Source of the DNA: CADCWK01 sp964244115
Lineage (GTDB): Bacteria; Chloroflexota; Chloroflexia; Thermomicrobiales; UBA6265
Length of the DNA: 37,860 bases
Reading direction: 5' to 3'
Assembly (NCBI GenBank): GCA_964244115.1
Contig: CAXTHM010000035.1
Span: forward strand, 1 to 37,860
The notes under the pieces were generated by a model. It was not told where the DNA came from. It searched no databases and worked only from the letters and a program-made list of their open reading frames with translations. The number at the start of each line of letters is the position of its first letter. Position 1 is the first letter of the stretch. This document shows, one piece after another, positions 15,338 to 22,754 of this stretch. The position numbers were made by a program, and so were the translations under genes.

Positions 15338-16946
15338 GGAAGTCCGGGCCGTACAGCTTGCTCATCTGCGGCCCATAGCTGAGCGCCGGACCGAGGATCG
15401 CCCGTGGGCTCCCGTCCGCCACGACCTGACCGCCGCCGAGCATCACCACGCGGGACGCCACCGCCGCCGCCAGTTCGACGTCGTGGGTGGCGAGGACGAT
15501 CGCCGTCCCGTCCCGGGCGATCTCGCTCAGCAGACGGGCCAGGTCCGCCTTGCGCAGCCCATCCATGCCTCTCGTCGGTTCATCCAGCAGGACGACTCGC
15601 GGCGCGGCGGCCAGGACGGCGCCGATCGCGACCCGCTGCCGCTGCCCACCGCTGAGGCTGCGCGGATGCCGATCCGCCAGCCCCTCGAGGCCGAGCCGAC
15701 CGAGCAGGTCGTCGATGTCCGGCAGCGGCCGTGGCGACTGGTTCCGGGCGGCCCGCCGAGAAGCCAGCAACTCATCCCGGACCCGCTCGGCGAAGAGCAA
15801 GGTGGACGGGTCCTGCGGAAGATAGCCGACCAGCCCGGACCCGGCGTCCGCTCCGGACTCGGGTCCGCCGTTCCAGACGATCGTCCCGGCGGTCGGCGAC
15901 TGGAGCCCCGCGAGAGCCCGGAGGAGCGTCGTCTTCCCCGACGCGTTCCGTCCCATCAAGGCGATGATCTCGCCGGGGTGAATCGGCAGGTCGATGCCAC
16001 GCAGGACCTCGACCGCCCCGCCGGGAATCGCGTACCCGAGCCGCAGCCGGTTCGCCGCCAGGATGGCCGGCAGCCCAGCACCCGAAGACGAGGCGATCGG
16101 CGGGGCAGGCCGCCGACCGTCCCGGATCGCCGCCCGGCGACCCTCCCGGACCGTGAGCGGGAGCGGCTCCCAACCGAGGTGCCGGCCCAGGCGAGTCACC
16201 GGTGGCAGGACGTCCGACGGCACCATCGCCGACGCCAGGACTTCCCTCGGCCGCCCAGCTAGCCAACCCCCACCCGGCTCGGCGAACCGGATCTCGTCGG
16301 CCTCGATCGCGAGCCGCTCCAGCCGGTGCTCCGCCAGGACCACCGTCAGCCCGAGATCGTGGTTGAGCCGGACCAGACCCCCGATCAGCTCCTCCGCCGA
16401 CCACGGGTCCAGCTGGCTGGTCGGCTCGTCCAGGACGAGCAGGTCCGGTCGGAGCGCGAGGGCGGCGGCGACGGCCAGCCGCTGGCGCTCCCCGCCGGAC
16501 AGCGTCGCGATGTCGCGGTCTCGCAGGTGGGCGATCCCGACGAGATCGAGCGATTCCTCGACCCGGACCCGCATCGCCTGCCGGTCCATCCCGAACTGCT
16601 CTGGGCCGAAGGCGATCTCGTCCTCGACCCGCGTCGTGACCAGTTGCGCCTCCGGGTCCTGGAAGACGAACCCGACCGATGTCGCCAGATCGCGAGGACC
16701 GTGGCGCCGGGTGTCGCGCCCATCGACGACGACTCGTCCCCCGAACCGGCCGCCGCTGTAGTGCGGGACCAGCCCATTGAGCGTCCGGAGGAGCGTGCTC
16801 TTGCCGGAACCCGACGCCCCGGCGATGACCGTGAAGCCGCCCCGTTCCACCTGCCAGTCGACGTTTCGTAACGCCCAATCCTCGGCGCCGGGGTAACGGA
16901 ACGAGACACCGGTCAGCGTGGCGATCGAATCTGTGCCGTCATGCAT
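15288..16946 (-). CDS. ECF transporter double ATPase (EcfA-EcfA' fusion)
   Basis: 552 residues with two ABC ATPase domains in one chain, as in YkoD/CbiO-type energy-coupling factors. Domain 1: Walker A GASGSGKST (43-51), Q-loop Q96 (FQDPEAQL), signature LSGGE (149-153), Walker B LLVLDEPTSQLD (169-180). Domain 2: GRNASGKTT (332-340), LSGGQ (431-435), VVLLDEPTRGMD (451-462). The FQDPxxQ loop is typical of EcfA subunits. It powers vitamin uptake together with EcfT encoded just upstream. The gap to EcfT is 243 bases, unusually long for such partners. The ATG at 16946 lacks a strong ribosome site. Context (cobalamin riboswitch, DUF4430 protein) points to B12; YkoD-like thiamine transport is the alternative. 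Confidence 0.92.
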   Translation of the reverse strand: MHDGTDSIATLTGVSFRYPGAEDWALRNVDWQVERGGFTVIAGASGSGKSTLLRTLNGLVPHYSGGRFGGRVVVDGRDTRRHGPRDLATSVGFVFQDPEAQLVTTRVEDEIAFGPEQFGMDRQAMRVRVEESLDLVGIAHLRDRDIATLSGGERQRLAVAAALALRPDLLVLDEPTSQLDPWSAEELIGGLVRLNHDLGLTVVLAEHRLERLAIEADEIRFAEPGGGWLAGRPREVLASAMVPSDVLPPVTRLGRHLGWEPLPLTVREGRRAAIRDGRRPAPPIASSSGAGLPAILAANRLRLGYAIPGGAVEVLRGIDLPIHPGEIIALMGRNASGKTTLLRALAGLQSPTAGTIVWNGGPESGADAGSGLVGYLPQDPSTLLFAERVRDELLASRRAARNQSPRPLPDIDDLLGRLGLEGLADRHPRSLSGGQRQRVAIGAVLAAAPRVVLLDEPTRGMDGLRKADLARLLSEIARDGTAIVLATHDVELAAAVASRVVMLGGGQVVADGSPRAILGPALSYGPQMSKLYGPDFLTVEDVRAGLGPRPGR

Positions 16947-17189
16947 GTGACGCCCAACCGGGCAGGGACCGACGCGCGCTTGCAGCCGGTCGGTGGCCGG
17001 ATTCGTCAGGGAGGGACTCTCCCGCTCCGAGGCGCGAGGCGGTCCCGACGGTACGCGACAGACCTGTGGGATGGACGAAAGGGTTTGGTCGGCTGCATCG
17101 TCGCCCTACTGCGCCGGCCCGGATGGGGCGAGACCTACCGCTGTGATCCCCGGCAACACTGGCATCTCCGGTGGCGTCGGGTCGGTGGC
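16947..17189. other. Gap between EcfT and EcfA genes
   Basis: 243 bases, no gene. I looked for TPP or cobalamin riboswitch cores on the minus strand and found none. The sequence is GC-rich with several short complementary blocks. Together with the repeat-extended EcfT tail it suggests that sequence has been inserted here. Confidence 0.4.
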
Positions 17190-18764
17190 TCAACAAGGGT
17201 GAAACCGGTTCCCCTGCGACGACCGAGTGCCACGACGCCGAATCGCCGAAGCCGGTCCGGATCTGATCGTGGGTGGCCAGGCGGCCCAGGGACGCGGCCC
17301 GGTCGTCCGCGAGCGATTCGCCCTCTGCCGGACAGCTTCAGCCGTTGTCGTGTGAGATTCCCTCCCTCGCTGTAACGGCGTGCTCCCCTCTCCGGGCACC
17401 TGCGGAGCCGCAGCGCAGCGAGAGCCGCATGGGGCGGGTGAGCGAGCAGGTTCACCCTGGCTGGGGGAGAGGTCTACCGCGCCACCAGGTGCTGCCACTG
17501 CCAGCCTCCCCTGAACCGTCGCTCGGCGGACAGGAACCAGCGGCGCGACGACGGCCGGGGCGAGCAGGAGACCGAGCGCCAGGATGAGCGGCAGACCGAC
17601 GACCGGGATCGAGATGTCGGGGTACGGGCTGTACCGAAGGGCGGCGCCCTGGAGCGTCAGGGTCAGCCCCGTCACCAGCAGGCTGGCGAGCGATGTCGCC
17701 AGGACCGCCGAATCACGGCGCCGCCAGACCCGCCGCCGGTAGCGAGACCGGGCATCCCGCCCGCCTCCCGCCAGGGTGACGACGATCAAGAGCGCGCCGG
17801 TGAGCGTGGCGGCGACCCCGGCGGGGGCCGACCCATCGAGCAGGAGGTAGATCCCGGCGATCGAGAGAGTCAGTCCGATCGGTGTGGCCAGGGACCGGAT
17901 TCCCGACGCCCGTAGCGAGGCTCGGGGTCGCTCGGCCGAGCCGCCGAACCCGCGCGATTCGAGGGCTTCGGCCATCGTCGTCGCCCGCTCCAGGCTCGTC
18001 GCCAGCAGGGGAACGATGATCGGAACCAGCGTCCGGGCCGAGGCGACGGTGATCCCGCGGACTCGCTGGGCGTCGCGGATGTCGCGCAGCGTCGCGATCG
18101 TCTGCGGGACGAACGCCCAGGCGACACTCCCGGCGACCGCCAGCGGCAGGAACCGGGCGGGGACCGACCGCAGCAGCTCCGGCCAGTCGGCCAGTGAGCC
18201 GGCGGTCGTCCCGGCCAGGATGATCACGATGACCGCGACCGCGCTGAGCAGCCCGTAGACGAGCGCGTTGGCGGTGACGACATCCCCCAGGGGCCACCAG
18301 CCCGGCAACGAGAGCAGGACCTGATCCCCGAACGGTGCCGTCAGGACGTTGAACGCGACGCTGATTACCGCGGCGATGAGCGCGAACCGGAGGATGACCG
18401 ACCAGCCGGTGTCCCGGGCCAGCGCCGGCGCCCAGGCCGAGCGGACGACGACGACCACGATCAGCAGGGCGAGCAGCGGGAACGGGTTCCGGCCCGCCAG
18501 CGCCGGGACGATGACGGCGGCCAGCCAGACCAGCCAGACGCGAGGATCCAAATGCCGCGTTGCGTCGATGGGTTCCGAGAGGGGTCGGATCAGCGTGGTC
18601 GCTGTATCGGCGGTCGTCGAGGAGACCGGGAGCGCCAGACCAGGCCGTGCTGTTCGCCGTAAGGCCGCCGGGCGGACAGGCCTGGGACGATGGCGGTCGT
18701 GGGTCCGGCGACGGACACCCGACCGCCGCCTGGCGGGTGGGACGGGTGACTCGAGGACGGTCAT
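17190..18764 (-). CDS. ECF transporter T component, enlarged, with repeat-derived tail
   Basis: 524 residues, twice the usual EcfT length of about 260. A basic Pro/Arg-rich N-terminus (1-70) is followed by membrane segments from about 74 to 220. The cytoplasmic coupling region has AQRVRG (232-237) and ESRGFG (269-274), which correspond to the two Ala-Arg-Gly-type motifs that grip the ATPases. Three or four further membrane segments follow (about 290-412). Residues from about 430 on are translated from dispersed repeat copy B and the sequence after it (VDLSPSQGEPARSPAPCGSR), so the tail is not an evolved domain. The ATG at 18764 overlaps the stop of the upstream DUF4430 gene (ATGA), which indicates translational coupling. 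The extra membrane part could stand in for, or bind, a missing S component; this is speculation. Confidence 0.85.
   Translation of the reverse strand: MTVLESPVPPARRRSGVRRRTHDRHRPRPVRPAALRRTARPGLALPVSSTTADTATTLIRPLSEPIDATRHLDPRVWLVWLAAVIVPALAGRNPFPLLALLIVVVVVRSAWAPALARDTGWSVILRFALIAAVISVAFNVLTAPFGDQVLLSLPGWWPLGDVVTANALVYGLLSAVAVIVIILAGTTAGSLADWPELLRSVPARFLPLAVAGSVAWAFVPQTIATLRDIRDAQRVRGITVASARTLVPIIVPLLATSLERATTMAEALESRGFGGSAERPRASLRASGIRSLATPIGLTLSIAGIYLLLDGSAPAGVAATLTGALLIVVTLAGGGRDARSRYRRRVWRRRDSAVLATSLASLLVTGLTLTLQGAALRYSPYPDISIPVVGLPLILALGLLLAPAVVAPLVPVRRATVQGRLAVAAPGGAVDLSPSQGEPARSPAPCGSRCAAAPQVPGEGSTPLQRGRESHTTTAEAVRQRANRSRTTGPRPWAAWPPTIRSGPASAIRRRGTRSSQGNRFHPC
17383..17477. repeat. Dispersed repeat family, copy B (inside the EcfT gene)
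   Basis: Starts CTCCCCTCTCCGGGCACC and ends GGGGGAGAGGTC. It shares the block GAGCCGCATGGGGCGGGTGA with copy C. It lies in the 3' part of the EcfT reading frame and is translated in frame on the minus strand. Confidence 0.8.
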
Positions 18765-19459
18765 CCGGGCAGGAGCCGGCGGCGACGAACGATGAGGACC
18801 CCGCCCCCGACACCGGCCAGGGCGACCAGCGCCGCGGCCCCTCCGACCAGCGCCAGCGTGTTGGCCGGGTCGTCCGCATCGACGATCCCGGACCGCACGG
18901 CCGCGACCGAACCGCCTGACTGCCCGATCGATCGCAGCTGGTCCGGGTCCAGTCCGGCCTTGGCGGCCACGCCACTCAGGTCGAGTGCCGGCAGGGACGG
19001 GGTCCCTGCAGACCAGGCCCAGGCGAGGACGTCGCCGTCGTCGACCCGGGAGCCGCTGGCGCCGAGCGGGGCCGAACGCCAGGCCAGATCCGGTGTCTGA
19101 TCGAGATACTGCCAGTAGGGCGACGACCGGGTCGCCTGGCAGACGGTTCGGCGGCAAGCCGAGACATCGCAGCCCTCGCGCTCGATCTGGCAGATCCCCT
19201 CGCCGAGCCCACCGAACGGGACGGAGAGGAAGTCGATCCCGCTGCGTTCGAGCAGCTCGATCCCCGAGATCGACGCCTCCGGGAAGGCGACCACGGCGTA
19301 GGTCATCGCGCCGTCGCCGTGCCGCACGACCAGGCCGGCGCGGTGCATCGGCCCTGGCGTGCCGTCGACGGGTTGCGCCGCCCCGGCGGTCAGGGCGGGC
19401 AGCAGCGCGACCAGGAGCGTGGCCAGCAGCAGGGTCAGTTGTGAGCGGGCCAGCTGCAC
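18761..19459 (-). CDS. Membrane-anchored DUF4430/transcobalamin-C-like protein
   Basis: 232 residues. A signal peptide is at about 1-28 (LTLLLATLLVALLPALTAGAA). The extracellular domain is at about 40-150, and a C-terminal anchor helix at about 202-224 is followed by RRRR. The domain runs VVAFPEASISGIELLERSG, a glycine-rich turn, GICQIEREGCDV, YWQYL (115-119) and VDDGDVLAWAW (139-149). This is the pattern of DUF4430, the beta domain of intrinsic factor and transcobalamin; from memory, human intrinsic factor has YWQFL at the matching place. Four cysteines (90, 97, 102, 107) may form disulfides. GTG 19459 has GGAG upstream and starts the signal peptide. The gene is ATGA-coupled to EcfT and preceded by the toroid protein. 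The likely role is cobalamin capture at the membrane surface. Confidence 0.75.
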   Translation of the reverse strand: MQLARSQLTLLLATLLVALLPALTAGAAQPVDGTPGPMHRAGLVVRHGDGAMTYAVVAFPEASISGIELLERSGIDFLSVPFGGLGEGICQIEREGCDVSACRRTVCQATRSSPYWQYLDQTPDLAWRSAPLGASGSRVDDGDVLAWAWSAGTPSLPALDLSGVAAKAGLDPDQLRSIGQSGGSVAAVRSGIVDADDPANTLALVGGAAALVALAGVGGGVLIVRRRRLLPG

Positions 19460-19495
19460 GGCGGGATCTCCAGCATCAGGACGGGGTCGACGTGC

Positions 19496-19533
19496 GGGAC
19501 GTAGCGAGCGGTCTCGGCCGCTCGCCACGTCCC
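19496..19533 (-). terminator. Hairpin between the toroid gene and the DUF4430 gene
   Basis: 16 bp arms 19496-19511 and 19518-19533, complementary apart from one G-T position, with a 6-base loop, directly after the stop of the first gene of the operon. There is no T-run. It could partly end transcription or protect the upstream message, making the first secreted protein more abundant than the transporter. Confidence 0.5.
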
Positions 19534-19542
19534 GTCGGTGGG

Positions 19543-20592
19543 TCAGGCGGCGATCGGGAGCGGCAGACCGGCGATCGCTGGGATGGCCTGGACGGTGGAG
19601 AACAGGTTGTCGTCCGGCATGTCATCCGTGAAGCGGAACTGGCCGCTCTCGTTCTGGAAGGTGGCCAGCGCGACGGCATCGGCCGCGAAGGCCAGGTCAT
19701 CCTCGTCGACCAGGGTGGCGATCTGCGCCTGGACGACGAGAGCCGTGGAGTTGGCGTCCGGGACGACCGGGGAGCCGTCGGCCGACGGGGAGTAGCCGTA
19801 GCCACCGTCCACCGCCCGAGCCGTCTGGAGGTAGCTCAGCCCGGTCTCGATCGCCGGGTCCTCGACGTCGCCGGCGGCGACCAGCGCCTGGATGGCGAGC
19901 GCGGTCGTGTTGCTGTCGCCGTCGCCGGGGACCGCGTCCGGGCTAAACGCCCAGCTGCCGTCCGCGACCTGCTGCTCGACCAGGAGCTGGGTCAACTCGT
20001 CGGTCCGCTCACTATCGACCGCGACGGCCGCCAGGACGACCAGCGAGAGATTGAACGCCCCGCCCTCGACCAGCGGTGCCGTGTCATCGCCGCCCTCGAT
20101 CGGCGCCCAGACATCCGCGCCCCCGAAGTCGGCCGAGTCGTCCCCGGCAGCCTCGACAGCGAGGACCAGCTTGGCCCGCTGGCCGTCGCCGGTCTCGGCA
20201 TAGGCCGCACCGGTCTCCTCGAGGTAACCGAGGGCGTCGTCGATCGCGGTCCCACTATCGACGCCGGCCTGCTCGGCGGCGGCCAGTGCGAGCACGGCGT
20301 CTGTCGTCACACCGGGGTCGCTCTCGCCGGAGAATCCGATGAAGCCGCCATCCTCGGCCTGGACGGCCAGCATCGCCGCCACCGCCGCGCTGATGTCGGC
20401 GTCGCCGAGCCCGAGGACGCCAGCCACGGGCGTCCCGGAGACCGGTGTCGCCCCCGGTGTCGCGTCCTGAGCGGCGGCCGGAGCGACCAGCCCGGCCAGC
20501 ATCGCGAGCGTCATGGTGATCGTCACGACCCAGCGGAAGGGACCGGAGATCGTGGAGCGTTGTTGATGAAGACCGACCAGGGGATGAGTCAT
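19543..20592 (-). CDS. Secreted alpha/alpha-toroid (prenyltransferase-repeat) protein, intrinsic-factor alpha-like
   Basis: 349 residues. A signal peptide is at 1-41 (VVTITMTLAMLAGLVAPAAA), then a short TPGATPVSGTPVA linker. The rest (about 65-345) is a set of helical repeats of the squalene-cyclase/prenyltransferase class, with turns such as QAEDGGF (78-84), QQVADGSW (207-214), ARAVDGGYGY (258-267) and QNESGQFRF. Each is followed by helices like TTDAVLALAAA or NTTALAIQALVAAG. No DxDD cyclase motif and no zinc site of prenyltransferases are seen, so it is unlikely to be an enzyme. The alpha domain of intrinsic factor and transcobalamin has this fold. First gene after the cobalamin riboswitch; ATG 20592 has AGGAG at 8 bases. 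It is probably an extracellular cobalamin-binding half that works with the DUF4430 protein. Confidence 0.8.
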   Translation of the reverse strand: MTHPLVGLHQQRSTISGPFRWVVTITMTLAMLAGLVAPAAAQDATPGATPVSGTPVAGVLGLGDADISAAVAAMLAVQAEDGGFIGFSGESDPGVTTDAVLALAAAEQAGVDSGTAIDDALGYLEETGAAYAETGDGQRAKLVLAVEAAGDDSADFGGADVWAPIEGGDDTAPLVEGGAFNLSLVVLAAVAVDSERTDELTQLLVEQQVADGSWAFSPDAVPGDGDSNTTALAIQALVAAGDVEDPAIETGLSYLQTARAVDGGYGYSPSADGSPVVPDANSTALVVQAQIATLVDEDDLAFAADAVALATFQNESGQFRFTDDMPDDNLFSTVQAIPAIAGLPLPIAA

Positions 20593-20692
20593 GCGATGTC
20601 TCCTGCGACGCGTCGTCCAGCGCGAGTCTCGACCGGCGTCGGACCCGTCGTGTCCGCGGCCAGTCGTCGAAACGATGGCCGGGAAACGACGA

Positions 20693-20721
20693 CCGCCCGC
20701 TCCCTCGGGAGGGACGGGCGG
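20693..20721 (-). terminator. Terminator hairpin of the riboswitch expression platform
   Basis: On the minus strand CCGCCCGTCCCTC pairs with GAGGGAGCGGGCGG (one bulge, 2-base loop), followed by TCGTCGTTTCCC. It lies between the aptamer and the first gene, 100 bases before the ATG. It fits premature termination when cobalamin is bound. The T-tract is weak. Confidence 0.6.
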
Positions 20722-20803
20722 ACGGGCCTGCCGAGGGTCGGTGTCAAGGGACACCAGATTCCGGACGGGCGCACGCTCGCCCCCTTCACGCGAGGGGCAT
20801 CGG

Positions 20804-20919
20804 GCAGGATCGGGCTGGGTAATCTGGCTCCGGCGGAACGATCTCTCGTTGCCAACCGTCACAGTTGCGGGACAGCGCCGGACTCGCACCGGCTTCCCCC
20901 ATCCGCACCCGATCCCTGC
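20804..20919 (-). ncRNA. Cobalamin (B12) riboswitch
   Basis: On the minus strand the core reads GGGGGAAGCCGGTGCGAGTC followed by CGGCGCTGTCCCGCAACTGT, the B12-box signature. Downstream GAGCCAGATTACC matches the conserved 3' block (family GUCAGxxxACCUGCC). The closing stem is GCAGGGATCGGG (20919-20908) with CCCGATCCTGC (20814-20804), complementary apart from one extra G. Length between the closing arms is 116 bases, shorter than the classical ~200, as in compact subclasses. It precedes the toroid, DUF4430, EcfT and EcfA genes on the same strand and should repress them when B12 is high. Confidence 0.95.
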
Positions 20920-21010
20920 TGAGCCACTGGCCCCGCGTGGTCGGATACCCCGATCGTCTTCGGTTGTCGGTCGTGTCGCAGCTCCGCTCGCCTGAGCGGA
21001 ACCGTCCGGA

Positions 21011-21040
21011 AGCATGCGCCGCCGGGCGACGGCTTGTCAA
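21011..21040 (-). promoter_or_regulatory. Promoter of the B12 cluster
   Basis: On the minus strand a perfect TTGACA (21040-21035), an 18-base spacer and CATGCT (21016-21011). The start would be near 21004, about 85 bases before the closing stem of the riboswitch. Confidence 0.5.
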
Positions 21041-21169
21041 ACCTCGACTCTTGACCGGGCGAAGGCGTCGAGACCAGCCTCCCACTGACGTGCCGTTCGC
21101 TGGGCAGCCAGCGGGTACACTCCGCTTGTCCGTTCACCATCGATCCCCGCGATTCAGGAGACCTCCGGC

Positions 21170-22699
21170 ATGGTTGTTGGTCATCGAGCCCCGCGTCTCC
21201 GGCGCTGGTGGGTCACGGCGCTCCTGGCCCTCCTCATCGTCGCCCTACCGGGCGGTCCGACCCTGGGCCGGGCCGGGGTCGCCTCGCCGACGGCGCCCGG
21301 CTCCACACCCGGGACACCGGCCGCGACACCCCTCCCGGCGACACCGGTCGTCGCCGGAACCCCGACCGGCGACGACACGACTCCCGTCGCCGGCGCGACC
21401 CCCGTTGGGACGCCGGTAGCCATCAGCCTGAACTGCGTCGGCCCGTGCCTGGTCCGGTTCGCGGCCGGCCCGGGCCTCAATGCCGCCCTCACCGAGACGG
21501 GGCTCCGACCGAGCTACGCCACCGACACCGCGGTCTGGGTCGGCGGCACCCCGGCGGACCTCGGGCTCCTGGTCGCCAGCGGCGTCGAGCCCCTGTTCGT
21601 GCTCGATGAGACGCCGTCGCTGACACTCTACGCCGTCACCCATCGCACGGGCGACGCTGACATCTCGTCGATCGAGGCGTTCGGCACCGTGCTGGATCAG
21701 GACGCGGAGACCAGCATCGTCCGGGTCGCCGCCGTCCCGGCCTACGTCGCCGACCTGACCGGGGCCGGGTTCCGGGTCGAGAAGGTGACGCCGTACGTTC
21801 CGGCCGGGACCCCGCTGCTCACGCCGGAGTCGATCGCCTCGTTACCCGATGTCACGGAGCTGACCGACGCCTTCCCGGACCTCTCCGCCGCCAACGCCGA
21901 AAGGACGATCCGGGACCTCGCCAGCACCGGCGTCGAGCCCGGAGCGGTCGGCAGCCGATTCTTCTCGCTGCCCGGCAACGCCATCGCGGCCGAGTACCTC
22001 TACCTCCGGTACGCTGCCTACGGGCTGACCGTCTGGTACGAGGATTATGTCGCCAGCAACGGGATGCTCTCGCTCAACGTCGTCGCCGAGATCCCGGGGA
22101 CGGAGCCCGGTCAGCTCTACGCCGCCTTCGCCCACTACGACAGCATCTCCGACGATGTCCCGGACAACGACACGGCCCCCGGTGCGCTGGACAACGGCAC
22201 CGGCCAGGCGGTCCTGCTCGAGAACGCCCGACTGCTGTCCGGCTACCGGCTCCACGCCTCGATGCGGTTCGTCGCGCTGGACGGCGAGGAGGTCGGGCTC
22301 CAGGGCGCCAACGCCTTCGGCGCCCGCCACGCCGAACTGGGGACACCGTTCGTCGGCGGGATCAACGTCGACTCCGTCGGCACGGCCTATGGGCAGCGGG
22401 TGCTCTACGTGAACGCCAGCGACTCGTCCGCCTTCATCCAGGACACCCTGCTGGAGCGGTACGACACCTTCGGCTTCCAGCTCAACGTCCAGCCCCGCCA
22501 GAACCCGCTGATCGTCGCCGATGAGACGCCCCTGACGGTGTACGGCATCCCGACCATCCTCGTCGCGAGCATGCTGTACGGCGACCCCCTGATCAACTGC
22601 ACCTGCGATACCATCGACGGCGTCGACTTCGACTACGTCCGGGCGACGGCGCGGCTGGTGATGATGACGCTGGCCGTGCTGCTCGCCCCGCCTGTCTGA
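21170..22699 (+). CDS. Secreted M28-family metallopeptidase-like protein
   Basis: 509 residues. A signal peptide or N-terminal anchor is at about 11-35, then a Thr/Pro/Ala-rich linker to about 83. The peptidase domain at about 240-505 carries AHYDS (H322, D324), GALDNGTG (D341), GEEVG (E373, E374) and INVDSVG (D401), the first four zinc-site segments of M28 aminopeptidases. At the fifth, normally H-x-x-x-D, the sequence is NCTCDTID (476-483), so the last zinc-binding His appears to be Asn. It may bind metal through a cysteine, be inactive, or align differently. ATG 21170 has CAGGAG 9 bases upstream. The middle region (84-240) has no family I can name. Confidence 0.85.
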   Translation: MVVGHRAPRLRRWWVTALLALLIVALPGGPTLGRAGVASPTAPGSTPGTPAATPLPATPVVAGTPTGDDTTPVAGATPVGTPVAISLNCVGPCLVRFAAGPGLNAALTETGLRPSYATDTAVWVGGTPADLGLLVASGVEPLFVLDETPSLTLYAVTHRTGDADISSIEAFGTVLDQDAETSIVRVAAVPAYVADLTGAGFRVEKVTPYVPAGTPLLTPESIASLPDVTELTDAFPDLSAANAERTIRDLASTGVEPGAVGSRFFSLPGNAIAAEYLYLRYAAYGLTVWYEDYVASNGMLSLNVVAEIPGTEPGQLYAAFAHYDSISDDVPDNDTAPGALDNGTGQAVLLENARLLSGYRLHASMRFVALDGEEVGLQGANAFGARHAELGTPFVGGINVDSVGTAYGQRVLYVNASDSSAFIQDTLLERYDTFGFQLNVQPRQNPLIVADETPLTVYGIPTILVASMLYGDPLINCTCDTIDGVDFDYVRATARLVMMTLAVLLAPPV

Positions 22700-22754
22700 G
22701 CGATCGGTCGTTCACGGTGATGTCTCACCCCTCGTCGGGGCAGCAGGAGGCCGA

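Larger units (their letters stand above)
20593..21169. other. Divergent leader region, B12 cluster / M28 peptidase
   Basis: 577 bases without a gene. It contains the minus-strand promoter (21011-21040), the cobalamin riboswitch (20804-20919) and a terminator hairpin (20693-20721). On the plus side TACACT at 21116-21121 is a -10 candidate for the peptidase gene without a good -35. Confidence 0.6.

Noticed and set aside
16947..17250. Possible second riboswitch directly before the EcfA gene
   Set aside because: Fragments such as GGGGAACCGG on the minus strand recall B12/TPP cores, but the remaining conserved blocks are missing.
18761..20592. Toroid protein as squalene-hopene cyclase or prenyltransferase enzyme
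   Set aside because: No DxDD or zinc-binding residues, a signal peptide and small size; the fold with B12 riboswitch context fits ligand binding better.
21290..21420. Thr/Pro/Ala repeat at the start of the M28 peptidase
   Set aside because: Low-complexity linker common in secreted proteins of this group; not a separate repeat element.
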